Shown: piece after piece, positions 15,469-23,318 of the stretch
How the letters are laid out: each line of letters starts with the position of its first letter
Numbering within the stretch: the first letter of the stretch is position 1
Assembly: GCF_010731895.1 (NCBI RefSeq)
Contig: NZ_AP022596.1
Span: forward strand, 5,456,001-5,520,000
Source: Mycolicibacterium helvum
GTDB taxonomy: Bacteria; Actinomycetota; Actinomycetes; Mycobacteriales; Mycobacteriaceae
Reading direction: 5' to 3'
Length of the DNA stretch: 64,000 nucleotides
The notes under the pieces: generated by a model
Told to the model about the DNA's origin: nothing
What the model saw: the letters and a program-made list of their open reading frames with translations, nothing else
The model's database searches: none
Made by a program: the position numbers and the translations under genes

Positions 15469-16293
15469 GTGAGTTCAACGAGCCAGCGCCAACTGGGTGA
15501 ATCGAACAGCCCGATCGAGGATGAACTCGAAGAGGCGTTCACCCGCATGGTGGACGAGGGCGCGCAACGCCTGCACCGCGCCTGGCGTGAGGTCTTGGTC
15601 ACCGGGTTTTTCGGCGGGACCGAAGTCGCGATCGGCGTACTGGCCTATCTGTCGGTGCTGAACGAAACCCACAACCCACTGCTGGCGGGTTTGGCCTTCT
15701 CGATCGGCTTCCTGGCGCTGCTGCTCGGCCGCAGTGAGCTGTTCACCGAGGGCTTTCTGGTGCCGGTTGCGACGGTGGTGGCCAAACGCGCCAGCGTCGG
15801 TCAGCTGGCGAAATTGTGGAGCGGCACTCTGGTGGCGAATCTGGTCGGCGGTTGGGCGATCATGGCGCTGATCATGACGGGTTTGCCCAAGCTGAAGGCG
15901 CAAACGATCGAGTCCGCAGAGCATTTCGTCACCGCACCGCTGTCGGCGCAGAGCCTGGCGCTGGCGGTGCTGGGCGGAATGGTGATCACGTTGATGACGC
16001 GAATGCAGCACGGCACCGACTCGATGCCCGGCAAGATCGCCGCCGCTGTGGCGGGCGCGTTCGTGCTTGCCGGTCTGACGTTGTTCCACTCGATCTTGGA
16101 CTCGCTGTTGATTTTCGGTGCGCTGGCCACCGGCGAGGCGCCGTTCGGCTATCTCGATTGGTTGGGCTGGTTCTGGTACACGCTGGTCGGCAACGCCGCG
16201 GGCGGGCTGGTGTTGGTGACGTTGTTGCGGCTGGTGCGGAGCAAGGAGCGAATCAAAGACGAGCGGGAGGACGCAGATCAAGGCACGGGGTGA
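15469..16293 (+). CDS. formate/nitrite transporter (FNT) family membrane protein, YfdC-like
   Basis: 274 aa from the GTG; an open frame continues upstream but is antisense to the divergent gene. An acidic amphipathic N-terminus (IEDELEEAFTRMVDEGAQRL) is followed by about six helices with the FNT-like repeat pattern (GFFGGTEVAIGVLAYL, LLGRSELFTEGFLVPVATVV, GTLVANLVGGW, HSILDSLLIFGAL). The LGRSELFTE and N-terminal segments are closer to E. coli YfdC than to FocA/NirC, so the solute is unknown. The C-terminus is charged (RSKERIKDEREDADQ). Convergent with the PucR gene, 16 nt apart. Confidence 0.75.
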   Translation: MSSTSQRQLGESNSPIEDELEEAFTRMVDEGAQRLHRAWREVLVTGFFGGTEVAIGVLAYLSVLNETHNPLLAGLAFSIGFLALLLGRSELFTEGFLVPVATVVAKRASVGQLAKLWSGTLVANLVGGWAIMALIMTGLPKLKAQTIESAEHFVTAPLSAQSLALAVLGGMVITLMTRMQHGTDSMPGKIAAAVAGAFVLAGLTLFHSILDSLLIFGALATGEAPFGYLDWLGWFWYTLVGNAAGGLVLVTLLRLVRSKERIKDEREDADQGTG

Positions 16294-16309
16294 GCGCCAC
16301 GGGCCTGCG

Positions 16310-17878
16310 CTACTCCCCCGCCGGATTCAGGATCAGCATCGCGACATGCAGCGAGGTTCGCGACTCTGCGTCGTCGAGGTCGAGGCCGACGATGCGTTCG
16401 AGTGCATCCAACCGGGAATACAGCGTCGGCCGTGACATGTGCAGCGTCCTGGCCAGCTCGGCTTTGTTGCCGCCGGCATTCAGGAAGCGCCGCAACAGGT
16501 CGAACGTCTCGTCGCCGTGTTTCGCGCGGTGCGCGAGCAGTCCGGCCAATTCGGTCTCGGCGAACGCCTGCACCCGCGGATCGGTGCGGATCAGCGACAG
16601 CAACCCGCGCAGCCGTACATCCGAAGCGCGATGAAATGGCAAGGCGCGCAACGGCATCGACATCGCAACTTCGGCGACGTGACCGGCCTCGCGCAGGCCG
16701 CCCACTGCGTCGACCAAGCGACTGGACTCCGGCCCCACTCCGATCGTGCAGTCGCCGACGCCGTCCAGCCGGATGACCGACTGGCGAATCGCCGAGCACA
16801 CCTCGTCCAGGGTGCTGGTGCGTTGCGGCGCCAACATCAAGTCGATCTGCCCGTCGTCGCGGGTGGCTGCCAGACCGGTGTGGCCGGCGGCGCGCACCGC
16901 GTGCATGATTGCGTCCAACGTCCGCACCCGCCGCTGCGCGACCGCGACCTGATCGGCCCCCGCGCTCTCGCGCACTCGTACTGCCATCGGCACATACGTC
17001 AGCGCCGGCCGCAGGCCCAGCGCGTGGGCTCGGGCGGTCGCCTCTGCCTCGTCGGTGATCCGGCCGCGCCGTAGATCGTCGACAAGGCCGCTCTGCGCGC
17101 GTAGTTCGAGCGAGCTACGGTTCTGTTCGACCATCCGGTGCAGAGCCAGTGCCTGGGCTGCCCGCTCCAACGTCATCACCGCCCGGGTGTCGGCGGCGAT
17201 CCGCGGGGCGATCAACCGGCCCCACTCCTCCCGATACGGACCGACGGGACACGCCGTCCATGCGTCGCCGACGGTCAGCCGGGAGCGGCGCTCCCAATCC
17301 GCCAGCAGGACGGTGGCCGGCGTGCCCCAACCGTCGAACGCCAGCACTTGGCGGTTGAGGTCCTCCAGCACCACCGGGGTGTCCAGCATCTCCGCCGCCG
17401 CGGTGACGATCTGATCGACCGAGGCGCGGCGCATGCTCAGCGCGGTGAACGCCTCGTGCACCCGCTGCCCGTAGGCCACTTCGGCGTACTGATCGGCGAC
17501 GATCCTGCGGTGCACCTCTTCGGTGACGTCGATGAAGCGAACCGGCCGGTGCAGCACGATCACCGGCAGCGACAGCGCGCTACCGATGGCTCGAACCGAC
17601 TCCGGAAGGGCATCGATGTGCAGCCCGAGTTCGATCACCACGCCGGTGGCGCCGGCGTCGGCCAACCCTGGCAGATAGGCGTCGCGGCGAGCCGGATCGG
17701 CCAGCGCCTGGCCGGTGGTCAGGACCAACTCCCCGCCGGTCAGTAGGCCGGACAGGTCGGCAAGGTCGCTGACGTGGACCCAGCGCACAGCTTCATCCAT
17801 GGGCCCGGTGCACACCACCTCCGGCTCGCCAGCCCGGATCGACGGCAGCTCGAGAATGTCGGAGAGCGTCAGCTGCAT
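16310..17878 (-). CDS. PucR-family transcriptional regulator
   Basis: 522 aa, typical PucR length. N-terminal PucR sensor domain (about 8-130: SDILELPSIRAGEPEVV, LSGLLTGGELVLTTGQAL), a middle domain, and a C-terminal winged HTH (about 460-515) with GNKAELARTLHMSRPTLYSRLDALERIVGLDL. PucR regulators commonly control purine or amino-acid/amine catabolism. It is divergent from the semialdehyde dehydrogenase and aminotransferase genes, 81 nt apart, and is the likely regulator of them. Confidence 0.88.
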   Translation of the reverse strand: MQLTLSDILELPSIRAGEPEVVCTGPMDEAVRWVHVSDLADLSGLLTGGELVLTTGQALADPARRDAYLPGLADAGATGVVIELGLHIDALPESVRAIGSALSLPVIVLHRPVRFIDVTEEVHRRIVADQYAEVAYGQRVHEAFTALSMRRASVDQIVTAAAEMLDTPVVLEDLNRQVLAFDGWGTPATVLLADWERRSRLTVGDAWTACPVGPYREEWGRLIAPRIAADTRAVMTLERAAQALALHRMVEQNRSSLELRAQSGLVDDLRRGRITDEAEATARAHALGLRPALTYVPMAVRVRESAGADQVAVAQRRVRTLDAIMHAVRAAGHTGLAATRDDGQIDLMLAPQRTSTLDEVCSAIRQSVIRLDGVGDCTIGVGPESSRLVDAVGGLREAGHVAEVAMSMPLRALPFHRASDVRLRGLLSLIRTDPRVQAFAETELAGLLAHRAKHGDETFDLLRRFLNAGGNKAELARTLHMSRPTLYSRLDALERIVGLDLDDAESRTSLHVAMLILNPAGE

Positions 17879-17879
17879 T

Positions 17880-17890
17880 TACATAGTGTA
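17880..17890. promoter_or_regulatory. candidate PucR operator half-sites
   Basis: TACA-TAG-TGTA is an inverted repeat in an AT-rich patch within the PucR/dehydrogenase divergent region. Short and only suggestive. Confidence 0.25.
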
Positions 17891-17959
17891 TTCATAGCCT
17901 GCAAATTACTTACAGTTCGTCGGGGTCGCGTGGTGTGCGCAGCCCGCAGAATCGCAGGT

Positions 17960-19477
17960 ATGACTCTCACCGCGCCCACCACTCGCGTCCGGACCATCGC
18001 CCACTGGGCCGACGGGAAGAACTTCGCCGGCAGCAGTGATCGCACCGCCCCCGTGACGAACCCGGCCACCGGGCAGGTCACCGGTCAGGTCGCACTGGCC
18101 GACGTCGCCGACGCCCGCGCGGTCATCGACGCCGCGGCAGCGGCGTTCCCGGCGTGGCGCGATACGTCGCTGGCCAAACGCACGACGGTGCTCTTCTCGT
18201 TCAGGGAGCTGCTCAACGCCCGCAAAGAGGAGCTCGCCGCGATCATCACCGCCGAACACGGCAAGGTGCTCTCCGACGCGCTCGGCGAAGTCAGCCGTGG
18301 CCAGGAAGTCGTCGAATTCGCTTGCGGTATCTCGCATCTGCTCAAGGGCGGGATGACCGAGAACGCCTCCACCAACGTCGACGTCGCCTCGATCCGCCAG
18401 CCACTGGGCCCGGTGGCCGTCATCAGCCCGTTCAACTTCCCCGCAATGGTGCCGATGTGGTTCTTCCCCATCGCCATCGCCGCCGGAAACACCGTGGTGC
18501 TCAAGCCCTCTGAGAAGGATCCCTCGGCCGCACTGTGGATCGCGAACCTGTGGGCCGAGGCCGGACTCCCGGCCGGCGTCTTCAACGTCCTGCAGGGTGA
18601 CAAGGTCGCCGTCGATGAGCTGTTGACCAACAAGGCCATCAAGGCCGTCAGCTTCGTCGGTTCCACCCCGATCGCACAGTACGTGTACTCCACCGGCACC
18701 ATGCACGGCAAACGCGTGCAGGCTCTGGGTGGAGCCAAGAACCACGCGGTGATCCTGCCCGACGCCGACCTGGACCTGGCTGCCGACGCGATGGTCAATG
18801 CCGGCTTCGGCTCGGCAGGCGAACGCTGCATGGCGATCTCGGCCGCAGTGGCGGTTGGCCCGATCGCCGACGAGCTGGTCGCCAAAATCGCCCAGCGCAC
18901 AACGTCATTGAAGATCGGCGACGGCACCCGCAACACCGATATGGGCCCGTTGGTCACCAAGGCGCACCGAGACAAGGTGGCCTCCTACATCGACGCCGGT
19001 GAAGCCGACGGTGCCACCATCGTCGTCGACGGCCGCGGAACGGCGGTGGATGGCGAGTCCGACGGATTCTGGCTGGGCCCCACCTTGATCGACAACGTCA
19101 CCCCCGACATGAGCGTCTACACCGACGAGATCTTCGGCCCGGTGCTGTCGGTGGTCCGGGTGGACACGTATGACAAGGCACTGGAGCTGATCAACTCCAA
19201 CCCCTACGGCAATGGCACCGCGATCTTCACCAACGACGGCGGCGCCGCCCGGCGCTTCCAGAACGAAGTCGAGGTCGGCATGGTCGGCATCAACGTGCCC
19301 ATCCCGGTTCCGACCGCCTATTACAGCTTCGGCGGCTGGAAGAGTTCACTGTTTGGTGACACCCACGCGCACGGCACGGAAGGCGTGCACTTCTTCACCC
19401 GTGGCAAAGTGGTCACCACGCGGTGGCTCGATCCCTCCCACGGCGGCATCAACCTCGGCTTCCCACAGAACAACTGA
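17960..19477 (+). CDS. mmsA: CoA-acylating (methylmalonate-)semialdehyde dehydrogenase
   Basis: 505 aa from ATG after GCAGG. Aldehyde dehydrogenase fold: PVAVISPFNFPAMVPMWFFP, KPSEKDPSAALW, FVGSTPIAQYVY and catalytic Cys290 in GSAGERCMAIS. The PFNFP and FGSAGERCMA patterns and the VGINVPIPVPTAYYSFGGWK C-terminal motif identify the MmsA group, which oxidises methylmalonate or malonate semialdehyde to propionyl- or acetyl-CoA with NAD and CoA. With the aminotransferase 27 nt downstream it forms a two-gene operon that would turn beta-alanine or 3-aminoisobutyrate into acyl-CoA. Confidence 0.88.
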   Translation: MTLTAPTTRVRTIAHWADGKNFAGSSDRTAPVTNPATGQVTGQVALADVADARAVIDAAAAAFPAWRDTSLAKRTTVLFSFRELLNARKEELAAIITAEHGKVLSDALGEVSRGQEVVEFACGISHLLKGGMTENASTNVDVASIRQPLGPVAVISPFNFPAMVPMWFFPIAIAAGNTVVLKPSEKDPSAALWIANLWAEAGLPAGVFNVLQGDKVAVDELLTNKAIKAVSFVGSTPIAQYVYSTGTMHGKRVQALGGAKNHAVILPDADLDLAADAMVNAGFGSAGERCMAISAAVAVGPIADELVAKIAQRTTSLKIGDGTRNTDMGPLVTKAHRDKVASYIDAGEADGATIVVDGRGTAVDGESDGFWLGPTLIDNVTPDMSVYTDEIFGPVLSVVRVDTYDKALELINSNPYGNGTAIFTNDGGAARRFQNEVEVGMVGINVPIPVPTAYYSFGGWKSSLFGDTHAHGTEGVHFFTRGKVVTTRWLDPSHGGINLGFPQNN

Positions 19478-19504
19478 GCACAACTGAGCTCGAAAGAGGC
19501 GCGC

Positions 19505-20890
19505 ATGACGACAACTGCTCCCCACCTGCTACCCAACGGCCAAGACCTCGACACCGCCCGCGCCGAAGCCGCCCGGGCCTACGAGCTGGACCGCCAGCAC
19601 GTCTTCCACTCCTGGTCGGCGCAGGCGCAGATCAAGCCGATGACGATCGTCGCCTCGGACGGGTCTTACGTCTGGGACGGCGAGGGCAACAAGCTGCTCG
19701 ACTTTTCCTCCCAGCTGGTGTTCACCAATATCGGCCACCAGCATCCGAAGGTCGTCGCCGCGATCGCTGAACAGGCGGCCAAGCTGTGCACGATCGCGCC
19801 GCAGCACGCCAATGCCGCCCGGTCAGAGGCGGCCCGGCTGATCGCCGAACGCACTCCCGGTGACTTGAACCGGGTGTTCTTCACCAACGGTGGAGCCGAC
19901 GCCGTAGAGCACGCGGTCCGGATGGCCCGCCTGCACACCGGCCGCTACAAGGTGCTCGCCCGCTACCGCTCCTACCACGGCGGCACCGATACCGCGGTCA
20001 ACCTCACCGGCGACCCGCGGCGCTACCCGAACGACTACGCCAGCTCCGGCGTCGTGCACTTCAACGGCCCGTTCCTGTACCGCTCGTCGTTTTTTGCCGA
20101 GAACGAGCAGCAGGAATCCGAGCGCGCCCTCGACTATCTCGAGCGCCTGATCCAGCACGAGGGGCCGGCGTCGATCGCCGCGATCATCCTGGAATCGGTT
20201 CCGGGCACCGCGGGCATCATGGTGCCACCGCCCGGATACATGGCCGGCGTGCGGGAGATTTGTGACCGCCACGGCATCGTGTTCATCGCCGACGAGGTGA
20301 TGGCCGGCTTCGGTCGGACCGGAAAGTGGTTCGCCATCCAGAACTTTGACGTTGTGCCCGACCTGATGACCTTCGCCAAGGGCGTGACATCGGGGTATGT
20401 GCCGCTCGGCGGCGTGGCCATCAACGACGCGATCTATGCGACGTTCGCCGATCGCGCCTACCCGGGTGGACTGACCTACTCGGGGCACCCCCTGGCCTGC
20501 GGCGCCGCGGTGGCGACGATCAACGCCATGGAAGACGAGGGCATGGTCGCCAACGCCGCCCGGCTCGGCGAACACGTGCTCGGCCCGGGCCTGCACGAGC
20601 TGGCGGCTCGGCACCCGTCGGTGGGCGAGGTCCGCGGACTGGGTGTGTTCTGGGCCATCGAGCTGGTGACCAACCAGCAGACCCGCGAGCCGCTGGCGCC
20701 TTATGGCGGCTCCAGCCCCGCGATGAACGAGGTGCTGGCGGCCTGTAAGTCCGGCGGGCTGCTGCCCTTCGCCAACTTCAACCGAATCCACGCGGTGCCG
20801 GCCTGCAACATCAGCGACGACGAGGTGGCCCAGGGCCTGGCCATCCTGGACAAGGCGCTCGATGTCGCCGACGGATACGTGACCGGCTGA
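19505..20890 (+). CDS. class III PLP aminotransferase (omega-amino acid:pyruvate type)
   Basis: 461 aa. Motifs: FTNGGADAVEHAVRMAR, YHGGTDTAVNLTGDPRR, IADEVMAGFGRTGKWFAIQ and PLP-binding Lys292 in DLMTFAKGVTSGYVPLGG. This is the class III fold that moves omega-amino groups (beta-alanine, GABA, taurine and similar) to pyruvate or 2-oxoglutarate. The MmsA-type partner points to beta-alanine or 3-aminoisobutyrate, hence pyrimidine or valine breakdown; that is inference from context. RBS GAAAGAGG. The stop abuts the convergent gene. Confidence 0.85.
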   Translation: MTTTAPHLLPNGQDLDTARAEAARAYELDRQHVFHSWSAQAQIKPMTIVASDGSYVWDGEGNKLLDFSSQLVFTNIGHQHPKVVAAIAEQAAKLCTIAPQHANAARSEAARLIAERTPGDLNRVFFTNGGADAVEHAVRMARLHTGRYKVLARYRSYHGGTDTAVNLTGDPRRYPNDYASSGVVHFNGPFLYRSSFFAENEQQESERALDYLERLIQHEGPASIAAIILESVPGTAGIMVPPPGYMAGVREICDRHGIVFIADEVMAGFGRTGKWFAIQNFDVVPDLMTFAKGVTSGYVPLGGVAINDAIYATFADRAYPGGLTYSGHPLACGAAVATINAMEDEGMVANAARLGEHVLGPGLHELAARHPSVGEVRGLGVFWAIELVTNQQTREPLAPYGGSSPAMNEVLAACKSGGLLPFANFNRIHAVPACNISDDEVAQGLAILDKALDVADGYVTG

Positions 20891-21238
20891 TTAGTACGGG
20901 GTTGTGTGCTGCGTCAGGACGAACAGCATCAGCCCCAGACACAGCAGCACGTTGATCGCGATGAGAATCGCGACGACGAGAATGAACCCACGCACGGCAT
21001 GCCGTTGTGCGCGGCCACGTTTGGACCGGCGCTTCTCGCTGATGAGCTGTGTGGCGGTCAGCGCGAAGCTGACGTCGACCAGCTCGTCGGCGGTGGCCGT
21101 CCCACCCATGACGATCTGCTGCAGCCGCTCCGGCGGAATTCCCACCCCGACGCCGGCGAAGCTGCGGCTCATCCGTTTGAGCTGCCGCGGGCTGGTCGTT
21201 TCAGCGCGAGGCAGCCGCGGATCGGACCAGTCGGTCAT
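20891..21238 (-). CDS. small C-terminally anchored membrane protein
   Basis: 115 aa. A soluble N-terminal part (1-80) ends in a strongly basic stretch (EKRRSKRGRAQRHAVRG) followed by one membrane helix (about 86-110). No known family. Tail-anchored topology with the N-terminus in the cytoplasm is predicted by the positive-inside rule. Confidence 0.6.
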   Translation of the reverse strand: MTDWSDPRLPRAETTSPRQLKRMSRSFAGVGVGIPPERLQQIVMGGTATADELVDVSFALTATQLISEKRRSKRGRAQRHAVRGFILVVAILIAINVLLCLGLMLFVLTQHTTPY

Positions 21239-21303
21239 AACCTTCGGACTCTAATCCCGGGTGCGCCAGAACGCGCGCGAAATGCCGGGGCCGAGCGCGC
21301 CGT

Positions 21304-22488
21304 TCACAACCCGGGCTGGTCCTCGATAATGCCGAGCCAGATCTGGGCCACATCCATGGCCACCTTCTCGCTGATGAACGCGTGCTGGGTCCCGGTGTAG
21401 ATATCGCGGAACCCGCGCTCCAGGCGGCTGCCCTCGCGGATCGAGGTGGTGCCCGCGGCCAGGTGTGCCCACTCGGCGGCCTGCCGAGAGACGTCGGTGG
21501 CGTACACGGCGGCCACCCGCATATCGGCGCGCAGTGCCGGGGTGAGGTCGTCCCCGCCGGCCACGACCGCCTCGGCGGTGCCGAACGCATCCAGAACCAG
21601 CAGCCGCGCCGCCCGCCACGCCGCGACGTGATGAGCCAGGTCCTTCTGGAAGGTCGGCCGGCTGGCCAGCGAGGCCATGTCGCTCATCCGGAACTTGGTG
21701 GCCGCCAGCTCCTCGACATCGTCGAGCATGCTCTTGGCGACCCCGAGCGCCCACGATGCGTGGCCGGCCGCCGTCACCGGCATCAACCCCATCCGGGTGG
21801 CCGGCGAGCTGCCCCGGTAGGGCACGCGGGAGAACAGCGGGAAGGTCCGGCTGGCAGGGACGAACACGTCCTCGACGCCGTAGTCATAGGAGCCAGTCCC
21901 CTTCAGACCCTGGACGTGCCAACCGTCCTTGAAATCGACGTAGGCACGTGGGATCACGGCCACCAGCATCTCGGGCATACCTTCGGCGGCCCAGCGCATC
22001 TCACCGTTGTCCATCGGGAAGAACCCGGCGCAGACGTATTCGGAATGCCCGGTGCCGGATCCGAAGCTCCACGAGCCGGTCACCCGGTAACCGCCGTCGA
22101 CCGCGGCGCCCTGGCCGTTGGGGAAGAACTGCCCGCCCAGCGTGACGCGGTTGTCGTTGGCGGTGAACACCTCGGCGAAACCCTCGTCGGGCAGGTAAGC
22201 CGCGGCGGCGAACGAAGACGGCAGGTTGGCGATCCCGATCCACCCGAAGGACCCGTCCTGCCAGGCCATCTCGATCCAGGTTTCGATCATCTGCGTGAAC
22301 GACGGCTCCACACCGCCGGCCGCGACCGGATTGAAGGACTGCATCAGCCCACTGGCCCACATCTCGTCGACGACCGCCGGGGCGATGGTGCGTAGCCGCT
22401 CGGATTCACCGGCTTGCGCCACCACCAGCTCGCGCATCCCCCTCGCCAATCCGACGAGGTGGTCTCCCGATTGCAGTGTCGACGTCAT
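21304..22488 (-). CDS. acyl-CoA dehydrogenase-fold flavin oxidoreductase/monooxygenase
   Basis: 394 aa. The N-terminal helices, the middle beta domain (GGYRVTGSWSFGSGTGHSEYVCAGFF) and the C-terminal four-helix domain match the group-D flavin monooxygenase/acyl-CoA dehydrogenase fold (HsaA, DszC and 4-hydroxyphenylacetate hydroxylase relatives), not the classical Glu-containing acyl-CoA dehydrogenases. Such enzymes use reduced flavin from a partner reductase; no reductase gene is adjacent. Substrate unknown, possibly an aromatic or steroid ring intermediate. A 10-bp palindrome and TATACAT upstream may be its promoter. Confidence 0.78.
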   Translation of the reverse strand: MTSTLQSGDHLVGLARGMRELVVAQAGESERLRTIAPAVVDEMWASGLMQSFNPVAAGGVEPSFTQMIETWIEMAWQDGSFGWIGIANLPSSFAAAAYLPDEGFAEVFTANDNRVTLGGQFFPNGQGAAVDGGYRVTGSWSFGSGTGHSEYVCAGFFPMDNGEMRWAAEGMPEMLVAVIPRAYVDFKDGWHVQGLKGTGSYDYGVEDVFVPASRTFPLFSRVPYRGSSPATRMGLMPVTAAGHASWALGVAKSMLDDVEELAATKFRMSDMASLASRPTFQKDLAHHVAAWRAARLLVLDAFGTAEAVVAGGDDLTPALRADMRVAAVYATDVSRQAAEWAHLAAGTTSIREGSRLERGFRDIYTGTQHAFISEKVAMDVAQIWLGIIEDQPGL

Positions 22489-22545
22489 TGTCAGTTTCCG
22501 ATCTTGCGGCGGTACGCGGCAGGGAACAACTCCACGCAGTGAACA

Positions 22546-22555
22546 CTTTCGAAAG
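22546..22555 (-). promoter_or_regulatory. palindrome in the promoter region of the flavin oxidoreductase gene
   Basis: CTTTCGAAAG, a perfect 10-bp palindrome, lies next to TATACAT (minus strand), about 60 nt before the start codon. Candidate operator. Confidence 0.35.
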
Positions 22556-22587
22556 AATGTATAGCCCCGGCTCGATCGGCGGGGCGG

Positions 22588-23136
22588 TTACCAGGCAACC
22601 TCGCTGGTTGCCAACGTCGTCGCCGTTCGTCCCGGTGCCGACTGGTGCCCCCAATACAGATTCGTGTGGGCGATCACCTGCTCCGGTGGCGGCGCACCCC
22701 ACCTCGAAAGGTCCTCGGTGGTGTGCGCGTCAGTCACCAGGGTGACGTCATAGCCGCGGGTGAATCCGCCGTGAACCGTCGACCGGACGCACTGGTCGGT
22801 CTGGGCCCCGACCACCACGAGATGCCCGACGCCCAGGTTCGCGAGCGTCAGCTCCAAGGTGGTGTCTTCGAACGAGTCGCCGTAGTTCTTGGCCACCACC
22901 GGCTCCTCAGGTGCCGGTGCCAGTTCACTCACAATGCGCCACTGTTCGCTTCCCGCAGGCAGATCCGCATCGGCGTGCTGTATCCAGATGACGGGTGTGC
23001 GGTTCTGGCGCGCCCGATCGACCAACGCGGCGATGTTCGCCACGACCCGCTCTCTGCCGTGGGCTCGCGCCACGACATCGTTTTGTACGTCGATGACGAG
23101 CAGAGCGGTGTTCGGCCGGTTCGGCAACGTGGTCAT
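22588..23136 (-). CDS. isochorismatase-like cysteine hydrolase
   Basis: 182 aa from MTTLPNRP; ten upstream in-frame codons are less likely. The full triad of the cysteine hydrolase family is present: Asp16 in ALLVIDVQNDV, Lys83 in VVAKNYGDSF and Cys116 in GAQTDQCVRST. The family includes nicotinamidases, N-carbamoylsarcosine amidases and isochorismatases; the substrate cannot be told. It sits upstream of the flavin oxidoreductase on the same strand (about 100 nt apart). Confidence 0.85.
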   Translation of the reverse strand: MTTLPNRPNTALLVIDVQNDVVARAHGRERVVANIAALVDRARQNRTPVIWIQHADADLPAGSEQWRIVSELAPAPEEPVVAKNYGDSFEDTTLELTLANLGVGHLVVVGAQTDQCVRSTVHGGFTRGYDVTLVTDAHTTEDLSRWGAPPPEQVIAHTNLYWGHQSAPGRTATTLATSEVAW

Positions 23137-23318
23137 GACCGCGATCGTAGGACCGGTGCCCGACACACGACATTTGCTCGGCGCGCGGCGTACACGTTGA
23201 TGCGCGATAGTTCACGGGAGCGACTCGTCGACCTCGCCTTGTCGAAATACGGCGGTGCCAGACTTCGGGTCCTCGTAGGTGATCGAGAAGCGGTCTGGTC
23301 TGGGAGCAGGAGAAGAGA

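Noticed and set aside
19823..20791. 322-codon open frame antisense to the aminotransferase
   Set aside because: Lies wholly within a conserved PLP enzyme gene, and its composition (Arg/His/Gly-rich) is typical of a shadow frame.
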